DNA of 64,000 nucleotides from Strigops habroptila. Its lineage: Eukaryota > Chordata > Aves > Psittaciformes > Psittacidae. A model generated the notes under the pieces. That model made no database searches and had not been told where the DNA came from. It worked only from the letters and a program-made list of their open reading frames with translations. The position numbers were made by a program, and so were the translations under genes. Shown in pieces: positions 25,683 to 38,230 of the stretch (position 1 is its first letter; the number at the start of each line of letters is the position of its first letter). The DNA lies in contig NC_044302.2 in assembly GCF_004027225.2 (NCBI RefSeq), positions 71,792,993 to 71,856,992 of the forward strand, written 5' to 3'.

Positions 25683-26253
25683 ATTTTTAATTAGTCTTAC
25701 CATAAACAGATTTCATTTGAAGACAAAATGGAAGACTCTGTATTCTCAAAAAAAGGAGCTTCCTGGTAAATGTCTCCTTAATGTTATTATAGTGAATATT
25801 TCCCTTGACGGACAACAGAAAACATGGAGTACCTACCCTATAAGGAAAGCTTACACTTCACTAGCCTTATCTTGTTCTTTGAAACAGGTCTTGCTATCCC
25901 TGAGCTATTTTAGACAGATGTCGTTCTAAGCTGTTCTTAAAGGCCTTCCGCAACAGAGATTTCAGTTACCTATTGCAGCACTTTCCTGTTAACAGAGCTA
26001 CCCCTCAACTGGCAATAAAATTAAGGGACTAAAGCTTGCATTTCTGTAGGGTCATTAATTACCAGCTTTTCTTGGTAATCTCCACAATTTCACTTAAAAT
26101 CATTTCCATCCCTGTTGGTGCCTCTGTTTAGGACTTTATCGTGCATTTTAAAAATCTTTGTGTTGTTACTGTTTTTAGCATGTGGACTGCCAGCAAAGCC
26201 AAGCCACAGCTATTAACATCCAGTTAGGCTGGCTTGGGCAAGACTCTTGGAAA
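25683..26253. other. Short intergenic spacer, nothing recognised
   Basis: AT-rich DNA between two CR1 pieces. A 97-codon frame at 25636-25929 starts inside the CR1 tail and has no recognisable domain. Confidence 0.5.
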
Positions 26254-26317
26254 GGATTGGAACTAGATGATGTTAAGGTTCTTTCCAACCCTAACCATTC
26301 TATGATTCTATGATTCC
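26254..26317 (+). mobile_element. CR1 3' UTR tail with octamer repeats
   Basis: It contains GGATTGGAACTAGATGATG, then TTCCAACCCTAACCATTC and two ATTCTATG units. Only the tip of the element is recognisable; the sequence just upstream may be a diverged extension. Confidence 0.9.
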
Positions 26318-28568
26318 AGTCACGCTATTTGTAACTGCATGGGCTTTCTGTTCACCCAGAGAAGAAGTACTAACTGGGTTTGGAAGAAAAATTCAGACAG
26401 AAAAATTAGAAATCATAGTTAAATTGCTGATCTATCTCTACAAAAGTGACCATTTGTTGCTAAACATAAGTCCTTAAGGACTACTAATGATATAATCTCT
26501 CTCAAATGGAATGCCATCACAGCCGGAAAATTCCGTGTTGAAAAATTACAAAATCTTTCAGAAATATGTTTTTGTTATAAAAATGACCAAGCAACTAGTT
26601 TTAATGCAACTGTGGATCAACATTTCTGCAATATACTACCACAGAAAGGCTAAAAGTACTACAAGAAAGATATTCACGTAGTCTACTGATTTACCGAAGA
26701 TTCCTAAGATATTTCCACTCTGGACTGAACATCAACCCCAGAACTACACCCTAATGAATTTTAAAAGATTCAGAGCAAAGAATACAGCATTAAATGTACA
26801 CTAAAAATCTTAACTCGCTCTGCATCAAGACAGGCAAAAATCAAGCTCACCATGGAAACTAAGCATTAGTCTGTCACTGTCACTACAGGAGTGTATACAG
26901 AACTGTACAGAAGATAAGAATATTTTCAGTAATCCATAATACCTGGCCCTTCACATGCTAAAAACCGCTGGGGAAGGGAGCACCAGACAGAAAGGCAGAG
27001 ATGATAGTAGGGAAATTGTATTGGCTAAGGGCTATATGCAAAGCATAAAACATAAAAGCCAGGTAAAAAGAAACACAGCAAAATGCAAAGCAGTGTTTCT
27101 GCCATAGGGAATACGACATAATTCACTAGAGAAAATGGATTACATGGCCTGACAACACTAAGGGGATAGCAGTCTATAAGAACAGTCTATAATTGAGAAC
27201 TAAGCTATAATTGCTGTATTGTTACAACTTTCAGTGGGCCAAAACTTGCAGCTTTCACTCAGCCAGCTCTTGCATTATTGCTATGCAATATTTAGCAGGG
27301 AATTTGGGCCCCCATCCTGCATTTGAAAAATCTGGTGCTGCTCTATATGGAAACTCTTGCTCTCCCTCATTTAAAACAGACACATCAAACAAATTTCTGC
27401 AATAGTATTCACTGTTGTCAGACCTGCTTTTTCACTATAGCACCATGAGAGGAGTAGAGGTGTGCATATCTCAGACCTGAACTGTCATTTCATCCTTGAC
27501 TGCTAACGTATGACACTGGCTTAGGCAAGAAAGGGGAGAAGACAAGCCAGAGAAGTTGTGACATATCCCAGAACATCTGGTAAGGTGTAGGAACCCTTTC
27601 TATCACTCCTTCCCCAGCAATCATAGCAATGTAAGAATCTCCACTGGCCCAGAGGTAACATCTCCTTTTCAACTGGAAACTTTTAAACTTGTCATGAAGA
27701 TCAGTTGGTTTTAATCACTGAGAAATCAATTGTGCTGACATACCAGTATTGTTTTCCTCCAGGGCCTCCCTCAGTGGCCACTGTGTCCTTTTAAAACACA
27801 TCATCAAATTAATAATTCTGATGGCAAGTGACTACCCTCCTGGGGTTTTTCAATTGGTTTCCTGTGTCTTTTTAAAACATTACTAATTGACATTAATTTT
27901 CTCACTACTATCCCAGCAGTCAATTTGATGGACACTTCATGATACTGTCTCCGATAGCATTTTCTGTTTATTTTTTATAAAGTGCCTACTGTCACATGGC
28001 TTTGAGGGAGTGCCACCAAACTATGTTCTCAAACTCAAAAGCAATGCACACCGACCACATGTTTATGGGTAGGGGTTGTGGTCTATGTGCACCCCTACAG
28101 CACTTGTCACCATCCCCAGCTGTGGAAGCCCAGTCAAACAGCAGGCAAATCCTCTTCCATTTACATGTTTTCTCTGTTACAAAGACGCCCTGTAAAAGAG
28201 TTCCAACACTAGATAAATTGTAGGAAGGAGTCATCACATGTGTTTCTGGAGTAGACAGTAGATAGAGCAGGAAGAAGAGAGGGGAGGCACTGCATTCCCA
28301 TAGGACATGGAACTGTGGCTCTTTGGTTGCAGGGCCTGGGATGCCTGTTCTGTGAAAATAAACCTATGCATCTCATACTACTGCTACAGCTTTGTACATA
28401 GCTTAGGTCCTCATAATAATTTCCCTGAAAATCTAATTTGTCTTATTTACCCCCTGACATTCCCCAGTCAGCTTTTTTTGGTCTTCTCTTTATTGAATCA
28501 AAGACTTTTTTTTGCATAAATGATATTTTAAAAATGATTAATCATGAATAAATGTACAATTCCATTTC

Positions 28569-28586
28569 TTTTTTTTTTTTTTTTTT
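28569..28586. repeat. Poly(T) tract, 18 bases
   Basis: Uninterrupted T run in intergenic DNA, with no flanking element recognised. Confidence 0.95.
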
Positions 28587-29356
28587 CAACAAATCAATGA
28601 AGTCAAGTATGTTGCTATGTAATGCATGCTGGTCATTTACTAATTTCTGTTGTTTTACTATTTTCTATTCAGGAATATACTGTTTCCTTCAAGTTAAAAC
28701 ATATTCATCTTCTAGTTTTTGTAACTGCAAATATTGTACTTAAATTAAGATCACAGATTGAATATCCATGATAAAGGGGGAACTTCTGATTTCAGTAGAA
28801 CTGGGATTTCACTCTAGATGTTACTGACAAGGACACTTCAGTCATAAAGGATGTTTTCAGCAGAGAACTTAAAATCTGGAGCATGTGAATAACCACCTAC
28901 TTGACCAAATTGCAGAGCAAGAAACTGGCTTTCAGCACATGGACACTCAGTCAGATATATGTACTAAACTAACACCCACCAGGCAAGGTGGTTTATGAAT
29001 GCCAAAGTCATATACAGAACTAGAGACACTGAACAGCTTCCCTTTGCACCTTAGCTCCACACAATTGCCAAAGGAAGACAGGAAGATGTCCTTTAACATA
29101 CTTGTGTACATGGAGTTGGAAGAAAAATTTTAGCTTATTTTACTCTGCCTTCTGGTGGGAGACTTTGAAGTGGGAGCTACAAAAACGGATAGGCAGAGAA
29201 GAGAATGGCTTCAGCCCTTCCTCTGAGAGGACTTAACACCTCAAATGACGAACAAAAGAAGTATTCAGCACAGAAATCTTATTTCTATTTCAGTCAGTCA
29301 GTAGGAAAAGGAAAAATAATACCTTGTTTTCTGCTCCTTCTTTCCAACTAAAATAA

Positions 29357-29360
29357 CAAA

Positions 29361-29391
<31 letters not shown>

Positions 29392-29392
29392 A
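29357..29392. repeat. (AAAT)n microsatellite
   Basis: About nine uninterrupted tetranucleotide units of AAAT/TAAA, ending in AACAAAAAAT. Confidence 0.95.
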
Positions 29393-30275
29393 CAAAAAAT
29401 TCTCCTGTTCCTGCTTTCACTCACCTAATAGGGCTCTAAAGAAAACAACAGGGTCATGCAAGTCACCTTTGGTTGCCACATCAGGACTGGACTGAGGTAA
29501 CAGCTTTGTTTATTACCCATGTCCACTGCACACGCTCACGGAGAAAGGGAGAGATGTGGATTGCAGTGAACTACTTTTAGACATGGAAACTTTTCAAAGA
29601 TAATTTTGTTCTGTTCCATTGTTCTCTCAGCCTTTTCTCCTCAACAATGCAGCATGACATTGCCATCAACTGCTAGTACTGTGTCAAAAAATGCCCTTTG
29701 GGAATGCAGTGCCTCATCCCTATTCTTCCTTACTTAAACTCCTGTGCATCCCAGACAGTCATTACGGTGATTCTTTCCCACAGTTCCTCTAATGATTAGA
29801 TCTGTAAGGAACATATAAAGAAGCTTTAAGTATTATGTTTCTTCTGGGAAAATTCTGGCACTGGCTGTATACCTCATTCTACAACCTTAACTCTAGTGCA
29901 GTAATTTAAATGCACACAAATACACATATTTTTCTAATGACCAACCAGAAAAATAAATAAATAAACAAATTTCAAGTCATCCCATGTAACTGACTTCCAA
30001 ACTGTACCACAAGACCAGATTCAAGATGAGTGTTCCGTAGTTTGTGCAGTTGTTGGCATCAGGAATAGCTGTTCCTAAAGGCAACCAGCCAGTAATTTGC
30101 TGGTACATTTCACAGCCATTTGCTTACACCAGAAGGAATTTGAGCTTCAGGCATCATGGGTTCTGCAGGCGACTGTGAACAAATCCCTTTTTCAGAATCT
30201 AGTCCCCCTATTTCTTCCCCTTCCACCTCCTTGAATTCTCCTTATCCGCCTTCAACTCTTTACACCTTTGTATAC

Positions 30276-30805
30276 ACCACTTGGAGTACTGTGTACAGTT
30301 CTGGTGTCCTCAACATAAAAAGGACATGGAGCTGTTGGAGCGAGTCCAGAGGAGGGCCACGAGGATGATAAGAGGGCTGGAGCACCTCCCATATGAAGAC
30401 AGGCTGAGAGAGTTGGGGCTGTTCAGCCTGGAGAAGAGAAGGCTGCGTGGTGACCTCATAGCAGCCTTCCAGTATCTGAAGGGGGTCTACAAGGATGCTG
30501 GGGAGGGACTCTTCCTTAGGGACTGTAGTGGTAGGACAAGGGGTAATGGCTTCAAACTTAAACAGGGGAAGTTTAGATTAGATATAAGGAAGAAGTTCTT
30601 TACAGTGAGGGTGGTGAAGCACTGGAATGGGTTGCCCAGGGAGGTTGTGGATGCTCCATCCCTGGCGGTGTTCAAGGCCAGGTTGGACAGAGCCTTGAGC
30701 CACGTGGTTTAGGGCAAGGTGTCCCTGCCCATGGCAGTGGGGTTGGAACTAGATGATCTTAAGGTCCTTTCCAACCCTTACGATTCTATGATTCTATGAT
30801 TCTAT
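30276..30805 (+). mobile_element. Young 5'-truncated CR1 copy (CR1-2)
   Basis: It covers the last 143 codons of CR1 ORF2, the 3' UTR and a clean tail of ATTCTATG units ending at about 30805. The coding part (30281-30712) is still open and differs from the same 143 residues of the long copy at 1-3250 at only 7 positions, so both belong to the same recent subfamily. Its stop codon and the following 3' UTR align base by base with the left edge of the window, which shows that the edge cuts the long copy in its 3' UTR. It is dead on arrival because the endonuclease and reverse transcriptase are missing. Confidence 0.97.
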
Positions 30806-33800
30806 TGAAGTCCATCTTTTTTAATCCCACTTTTCTATGCTACTGCAGCAACATTAGAAGGGCATTGAGAACATCAGAGAGCCTATGTGCTCCATTTAAG
30901 TAACTAGAGTGAATAAGAAAAGACCCTCCCAGTTTGCTAGCCTGACAAGGTTGGTGCTGAGCTGGATGTGGTGACAGTACAGACACAGTCCCCTCTACCA
31001 CTGCAGAAGGGCACTGGGGTGGGACAAGCACTGCAAGTAGTACAGGCTCCTCCAAGACATTATCTCAGAGCCCCCTCCACAGACCAGTCAGTTTATGATA
31101 GCTCAGTCAAAATGACAGCACATCTCTTGAAACATTAACAAACCTATTTCTGATAGGGTTTGTTCCCTGATTCCAGGAAACACCCTTTCTTCATCCACCA
31201 GCAAGTCCTTGTTCCACAGTAAAAGGGAACCAGAGGTTCTCAAATGGCTGGGAAACTTTAAGACAGAAAGAACGAAGACTTTTTTTCCTTAATCCTCCTC
31301 TTTCAAATCCTTCTAAATGACCAAACTGCTTGAAATAGAGTTCCCTGACTTTTTTCAAGCACAAACTGACACATAAAATTTTCAAATTGTAAGATATCTG
31401 AAATGCCAAATTTTTTAGTGACTCAAAACAGACTCTTCAAGAAGAAAGTTTCGGCAGCTACCAGCTCTGCCTACAAATCTAGGTATAGAGGAAATACATT
31501 AAAGTATTGAGCATAACATCTCAGCAGCATGGATGCAGGACAATTCAGTCTGATAGTAACAGTGGAGCCATAACCAAGTAGACAGTACATACAACAGCTC
31601 AAATGAACTCCAGTAAAACCTTTATGCCCTACCATAACATCACTCGTTTTCTTTTGCTAGATGCGTAAGAGAAGAATGCTATCTAAGGCATTTGGAATTC
31701 AAGACTAGAAGCCTCAGAGATGGCACCTGAAGTTCAAAGGTGTGTGATAATTTTATCAGATGGTTCCGCAATTTTTAAAAAGTACAGATATGCCTTTTGT
31801 GTGTATGTACAGGAAAGACTCCTCTTGCGCACCAGACATTAGCTTTCTCTCCTGCTAATATTGAACACTGGGCATGAAATACATTGACTAGTTAACAAGA
31901 AACAGAAAAACCATTACAAAATTTAAAGACTGAAGAAAAAGCAGCATTTCATAAGAGCAAGCGAAATTATGATTTTGCTTCCATCTTTTATCAAAGTTAA
32001 CAGTTGTGATTGTGGCACCAAATAGAAATGGCTAAATCAACCAGAATAGGTAGCAAATACAACTTTTTGTTATTCAGTCAGATGATAATCCAAGCAGTAT
32101 TTAGCTGATGAGTAATTTTTTGTTATGTCTCTTACACTGAAAAAAAAATCATAGAGTGGAACTGCATAAACAGGGGCAGCTTTAGCCTGCCGTGTTTTGT
32201 TTATAACTATCAGGTTATCATATTAGCTTTTCTGTTACAAAAAATTGCTGTTCACTTATATCACAGAGGGCAAGTATAAACAAGCTTTAAAGCAAAAATA
32301 TTTTGTGGGAATTTATCTATTACCCTTTTTAATTGAAAATTTTTAACCGCTGTAGCACAACAAAATATATTGTAGAGTTCCTATTAAGCATCAACAAAAT
32401 TGCTTTGCTACAGCAATACATGAGCAAATAGGATTCAAGAGAAGCAATCTAATTTTTCTCTAATTCTAGTAATTTGCTTTTATCAGACCTTAGCTATAGC
32501 TGTGGAAATCATAGTCGTAGTGCTAAAGCATTCTACTGCACAAGCCAGCATAAATTCAAGTACTTCAGACGCTTCCTTGATATTTTTTAGATCAGTGTGA
32601 ATATCCGGGGGGGGGGGAAGACAAAAATGTATCCTGATTAAACCACTACTTTGTGTGTGTACACTTACAAGCACACCTACAGCCTTCAGGATTTTTGAAT
32701 ATACAGAACAATTGCTTTCCTCCTGTATGTATAAGATAACAAAAAGACGATGGCTCCTCCCGTCCTGAGGTATGCAGCACTCTCTTGTTACATTCAATTT
32801 CACTTTTTTTTTATCCCAGGAAAAGCACCACTGATTCAGTTAGCCTGTCTTTAAAAGTAACCCTTCACTCCTCCTCATACAGACACTGTAAGGGAAACGG
32901 TTATGAATGCCAGCGTGTTTTTTCATCAGAAAAGACATATCCAGCCCTAACATCATGACAAAATAACATGTAAAGGTTTTATTGAAGCAAGAACCTGGCT
33001 ATTGAGAATTGGCTACACAAACAGCAAATGACTCTGTTTCGGAGTCTACCTACCTGATTCAGATAGTTGCAAGCTCCTGGTTTCCCAAAGCACAGCACAC
33101 TACACACTGCATGTGAATCTGCTCTCTCACATACCTGAAAGGTCCATATCAATACCTAATGTGGAACTGAAAAATGTGGATTTCAGGAGTTGTAAAGGAA
33201 CAGAAAAGCTCTTTCTATGCCAGTTATTTAGCTAATCCAGTTTGCAAAAGCAATAAGCTCTTGAGACAGGAGGCATGAAACTGCCACCATGAAAATGACG
33301 ATGCTTTTCATTTACATAAAGGTCAGAAATCATTTCAAAGCCTTCCAGAACTTCTAAAGTAAGGATTTTTTTGGCTGACAGATAGAAGGGGAAGCAAGCC
33401 AATGGATGGTTTTTGCATGCACGTTTTAAAAAAATTTTGCACTACTTCTTTAATCAGCAAATTTCAAGGAACTTGAAGAGAAAACTGCCGGATCCATTTT
33501 ATAGAGATGAGGCAGTTTATTCATGGTGTGATAACAGGTCATATCACAACTGGGCAAAGAACCTACATTTGATTTCTAGCCTCTGCATTATTGCACAGCA
33601 TCATCTATTTAATTACAAAATGTATTTATATGTATTTAACCAATTAGTAACATCATAGGTGTTTTGAACCTTCATGCTGAATCACAAAAGCACTCTTATC
33701 CTAGAATAGTATTTTGAAACTAAGCATCAGTAGTTAGGTTATCAATCAGATGCATTTAACTCTAGAAGGCAGCAGGAATCTTACATATGGCAAATGTATC

Positions 33801-34589
33801 ATTATTTTTTATTTTTGCTTTACAATACCAGAAAGAGTTCCGATATTCTGAAATATGCCAGACAGTACCCACCACAATACACTACATCTAGAAAGTGTTG
33901 TCAATTAGAAATACACTCCAATTGTCAAAACTAAGCAATTTCTTAGACTAAAGGGATTCTGAGCAATTTCATGGTACAAGAAAAGATAGTTAATGTAATA
34001 CAGAAAATTTAAATTGTCAGTTGAGGTGTCACATAGTAAATTAAAAGATGTCACTGTCCACTTGAAAAAAAATAATCATGAAAGGGATACAGTAAACCAA
34101 AGATCTGTGTGCCTCAGCATACAGAGGTCTGGGTTTGTCACGAAAAATCTGTCGGGTCCATATATTCAGGTTTTTTTGTAAGCAGAACCTCGGAACAGCA
34201 GTGCTCAGATTTAAATTGGATTTTGAGAGGGCTCTTGTTCCTGTCGCAGGCAGTCAGAAATCCTGCTGATGGTCCAATTTACAAGAAAGAGATGATGTCA
34301 TTTTGATAAAGCATTCTTCTAGTTTCACATACCCAAGTGTTCAGGCAAATTCAGACTTTCTGATTTCTGTGAAACATTCAAAAAGATCAAGATCCCAAAT
34401 ACTGAAGGGAAATAGAAAGACAAGAAATGAAAGTATGGTATTTATCAAGTTTGCATTTTAACATCAAGCCCATGAGTGTGTATATATTCTGTTGTCTTCA
34501 GGAGACTACATTCATATAGCATATAGTGAAGTTCCTTGATTCCTATAAGTATAAAACAACAGGATTGAAAATCACATCAACAGACAAAA
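30806..34589. other. Intergenic sequence downstream of KDM4C
   Basis: AT-rich DNA between the CR1 tail and the inferred KDM4C cleavage site. No frame with a known domain. It contains a G11 run at 32607-32617. Confidence 0.5.
32607..32617. repeat. Poly(G) tract, 11 bases
   Basis: Eleven consecutive G residues following ATATCC, an uncommon homopolymer in AT-rich intergenic DNA. Confidence 0.95.
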
Positions 34590-35419
34590 TGCTGCAAGTA
34601 AAAGGACAGTATTTATTTGTTTAGTTTAAAACATTACTACATTGATAAAATATTAAAAGGAAGACCATAATACATTCATTCAAACCTAGACTGTTGATCA
34701 TATAGATTTAAATTCTAATTTTTCAAACACATAATGAAAGAAACTTGTATTTTACAAATAGCTATTTTAACAGATCTGAAAAACATGTTGAAAAATAACT
34801 GCCAAAATCTGCCTCTTTAAATATACAAAACACCCTTGGTGTGCTGAAGATATCTTTCTTATAAGCCAAAAAGTATCTAAATCAATAGTCGAGTCCACAT
34901 CAAACCCTACTGAAAGCAGTAGTGACATAAAAATATAAAAGCACCGTACAAAGTAAGTACAGCTTTTGTTTGTCTTAATACTGTACATACTCATATTTGT
35001 TTTAAATGTTTTATAAAAACTGCTATTACTGAACTTAACATCCTTTCCTGCCTGCAGAAAAAAAATGAGCCACTGATACTATCTGTTTACTAAAATGTCT
35101 CCTCTTTTGAAAATGAATCTTCTCTCACAATTCAAAAGGAATTTTACCACATATTTCAGTGTGAACAGGAGTGAACGTTTTCTTCAGCATATCACTGTGT
35201 AACCCCTCTTACTCTCACTCGGTTTCCCCCTTAGTTTTATAATCAAAACAATACAAATCTTTAATACATTAGCTGAAGAAATCAGAACTCAAGAACTTCA
35301 GTTTATAAGGCTGGTCTACGGATTAGTTCATTGTAAAATAATGTTCAATTACACTGAAACTAATTGCAAATAATGCTGTATGCTTTTTAATCAACACCCC
35401 TCTCCCTGTCTTGCTTTCT
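34590..35419 (-). other. KDM4C: KDM4C 3' untranslated region (inferred)
   Basis: From the stop codon (35420-35422) the minus strand runs about 800 bases to the first canonical AATAAA at 34612-34617. Just after that signal the sequence becomes T/GT-rich (TTTTGTCTGTTGATGTG), as expected downstream of a cleavage site. The end near 34590 is inferred; alternative sites cannot be excluded. Confidence 0.6.
34612..34617 (-). terminator. Polyadenylation signal AATAAA, probably KDM4C
   Basis: The only AATAAA found on the minus strand in the 800 bases after the KDM4C stop. It is followed by a GT-rich stretch 15-40 bases further on. Confidence 0.6.
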
Positions 35420-35596
35420 TTATAGCCACTTCTGGCATTCCTTCTGGAATGAGCTTTTTAAGAAAGTGCGGTATCCCGGATCATCCACATACTCATTCCT
35501 AAAGCGGGAACTCAATACTCTCTGCCTCTTCTTCTCTCCCAAGATAATGTCTGCTCCATAAAATGTGTCTTCAAATCTCATGTCAGAGGCTGTAGA
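35420..35596 (-). CDS. KDM4C: KDM4C terminal coding exon (C-terminal tail)
   Basis: This is the last coding exon of lysine demethylase 4C, a nuclear Fe(II)/2-oxoglutarate enzyme that removes methyl groups from H3K9me3 and H3K36me3. The acceptor is TTTTAG at 35597-35602, phase 0. The exon encodes 58 residues and a TAA stop, with the KDM4C-typical stretches [15 protein letters not shown] and [12 protein letters not shown], and then [11 protein letters not shown]. It joins the previous exon to read [15 protein letters not shown]4A has a related but clearly different tail and KDM4B's is unrelated, which supports KDM4C. The protein ends CQKWL, while I recall a basic ending (CQKRQ) in human KDM4C. 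An in-frame alternative acceptor (TCTACAG) six bases further in would drop two residues. Confidence 0.94.
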   Translation of the reverse strand, partial: STASDMRFEDTFYGADIILGEKKRQRVLSSRFRNEYVDDPGYRTFLKSSFQKECQKWL

Positions 35597-38137
35597 CTAA
35601 AACAAGACATTAATTACACATACAGCTTCATACAGGCCATCATATTCTGACAAGTTATATGGAAACAGATACATTTCACTAGACCATATGAAGCTAGCTA
35701 TGTTACTGATTATGCAGTTACAACTGTTTTCAGGAAGATGTCTAAATATTAAATATATATTTTAAATGTAGATTTAAAACATAATTTTTACTTTTCTGTA
35801 TTTTGCATGTACTACTGACCATTTAATTCTCTAGGTCTGCAATGTTACTTAGAAACATGCGACTAACACCAGTTGTTAGTTTTGATTTTATCCAGCGGTC
35901 ACACAATCACTCTAATTCAAGGTGAAAACCAGCAACATGGAAGTAATGCAACTGTTGGGCAGGACTGATCCTAGCTGTATTATCTACCACTTTGTGTTAT
36001 TCAGGAAAATTTTAAATGCAAGGTACTACAGCATAGACGTCTGAAAAGAAACTTGCACACTGCCTAATTTGCAAAGAATCAGACTCACAATTTTGGTTGT
36101 TTGTCTGCAAACTTAAACCACTTGGGAATAAACTGAAACCATGCAGCAGGACAGCAAACAGCAAGCCAGTTGGGAAAAATCATCAGCAGAAATTTTTGGA
36201 CCAACTTCCACTACTGAGTCATGGTAAAATTCCCAGGACTAGTAATAGCATCATTTATAAGGAATTGGTGTCATTTATTTCAAGACATGGAAACAGTATC
36301 ACAAGCTGTCTTTAATTTGCATTGTTTTCAGCATGAGGAGGGGAAGGAAGTGTTGGGCATACCCAGTAAGTTTAAGCTATGTATTTATAGAATTTGAGGC
36401 AATAGTAGAAAACCATGTGAAGGTCTGAGCACAGGCTGTGGCTTGTTTTATTTAGTTGGCTAAATTCAAAGTTTTTAACCTGTACTTAATTCCCCAGTGA
36501 ATTGTGTCACATACAAAAAAATACATAATGGCGATAAAAACTCCATTTTAAAAAGAGTAGCATAAACCCAACAATATTTGTATTGTTACCCTTAGTGAAA
36601 TGCAAGTTTGCACTCTACAGAATGTGCAATTTATTATAAATGCTTTTTACGCATAGTCTCTAAACCAAAAAATGTTACTGGAATACTTTCCAAGTACAAT
36701 GAAAAATCCAACTGAATATAACCAGATGGTTTATTTAACACTTTCCAAGACATCTATCTTAACCCTAGGTGGTCAGGACACTGAAAGATGTGTGCATTAA
36801 TGCCAAACACACCGACAAAAAGGTATCTTGGCCAAGAATATTTGACCACTGCACTTCCCATTAGAAAGAGCTGTCCTAATCATATTCTATTCCTTCAGTA
36901 AAACAGGGCATCCTGCCAGTAAACACTCTCTCAGCGGGCTGACAGCCTCATTTCTCTGTCTGTCTATCTTTCCCAGCTTTACCTCCCCTTTCGTAAATTA
37001 TGCCAACCCTTTCCTTTGATAAACTCCTAGCTTCTGAAATATACAGCATCCATTTTTGGATTGGCTGCTGAGAACTGGATGAAAGGAAATTATGATAAAA
37101 ACAATGACGGCAGCTGCATATGGCAAGAAGCACAGAAAGGGAGTCAGTCTGGAACCTTCTTCAGCTACCTCACTATGTAATGTGATGAATTACATCATAC
37201 AAACTGACAGATGCCTGCAGAATCAACTCTGCACATCATTCCCCTACAACTCCTTGCACTCAGCTTTCAAGAATCAGCTAATTAATGTCACATAATGAAT
37301 GTGTGAACAGGTATTGTGTATGAGTCCACCTCCCTGCAGCAATGAAAAGTATACTGTACACTGCTCTCCCTTTCAAAGCTTCACTGCAGTGAAGCAATAC
37401 ACTTTTGAACAAACAGCTGTAAACAGAACATGGACATGAGAAGAACACGTTGCTCTTCTGAGTAGGCTTGATAATGGATTGAATTGCACAACATTTAGCA
37501 TTAATGACAAGGACAGCAGTTGTCTAATCTCCTCCAACTGTATGGCAGACCTTTCTTTCCCTTTTCAACCTTTGAGTGTTCTGCTCCTATGAACCTCAAC
37601 ACTTTTCCACATGGCAGGCATATAAATGACTAGCTTGTGGATGTTCTTTGAAACTGCAGGAAACATAAGAAACCCAGTGACACTCATGAGTTCTGATCAG
37701 GCACTTTGTTTCTTAGAACAAGTTAATTGCATTTTTACTAAATTCGAGGCTTTTAAAGGCATTGCATTTAAAAGCTTTGAGAACTTGGGAAGTTTTTTAA
37801 AAAGTATACACATTAAAAGCATACTGAAAGAACAGAATGTCTGTCAATTTAAATATTTACTAACATGATAATTCATGCTCTGACAGCTGATTGACCAAGA
37901 TGTCCCTTTTAGGAGAAAAGAATTATGTCTGACAACAGCATTTGTCTGTACTGGAAGAACAGTTAACTATTCTCACTAGCAAATGGACACTTGTGCTAAT
38001 TGTTGCATTGATTAAGAGAGTCATATTAGTACAGGCTTCACAAAACATTTGTCCAATTTAAAGTGAAAATCCAGAATATAGCCAAGGATAATGTTATCGG
38101 CATTTTGAGCATATACATACTATGAGCAAATACTCAC
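35597..38137 (-). other. KDM4C: KDM4C last intron
   Basis: A 2.5 kb phase-0 intron with donor GTGAGT and acceptor TTTTAG. No mobile element or other gene recognised in it. Confidence 0.85.
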
Positions 38138-38230
38138 AAAACGTGCTTTTACTCTCTTAGGGAGCTCTTCATCTAGTGTATAGATCTCTTCTCTCCTCAT
38201 TACTATTTGAGAACCATCTTCAAACTCAAC
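38138..38230 (-). CDS. KDM4C: KDM4C coding exon, end of hybrid Tudor domain
   Basis: This exon has 31 codons, phase 0 at both ends, acceptor AATTAG and donor GTGAGT. It encodes [18 protein letters not shown] and [13 protein letters not shown]. In the KDM4 family this stretch is the last strand pair of the hybrid tandem Tudor domain plus the linker to the tail; VEFEDGSQ and [10 protein letters not shown] are conserved among KDM4A, B and C. It follows the previous exon as MYQ-VEFEDG. I recall LLVKRED in human KDM4C where this copy reads IVMRREE, a small local divergence. The reading frame is intact. Confidence 0.95.

Larger units (their letters stand above)
26318..30275. other. Intergenic sequence, no gene seen
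   Basis: About 4 kb without recognisable coding potential. It holds a T18 tract (28569-28586) and a tetranucleotide repeat (29357-29392). Confidence 0.55.

Noticed and set aside
1..34589. DMAC1 or another 9p24 neighbour gene downstream of KDM4C
   Set aside because: I looked for a matching coding stretch and saw none; in human the next gene is several hundred kb away.
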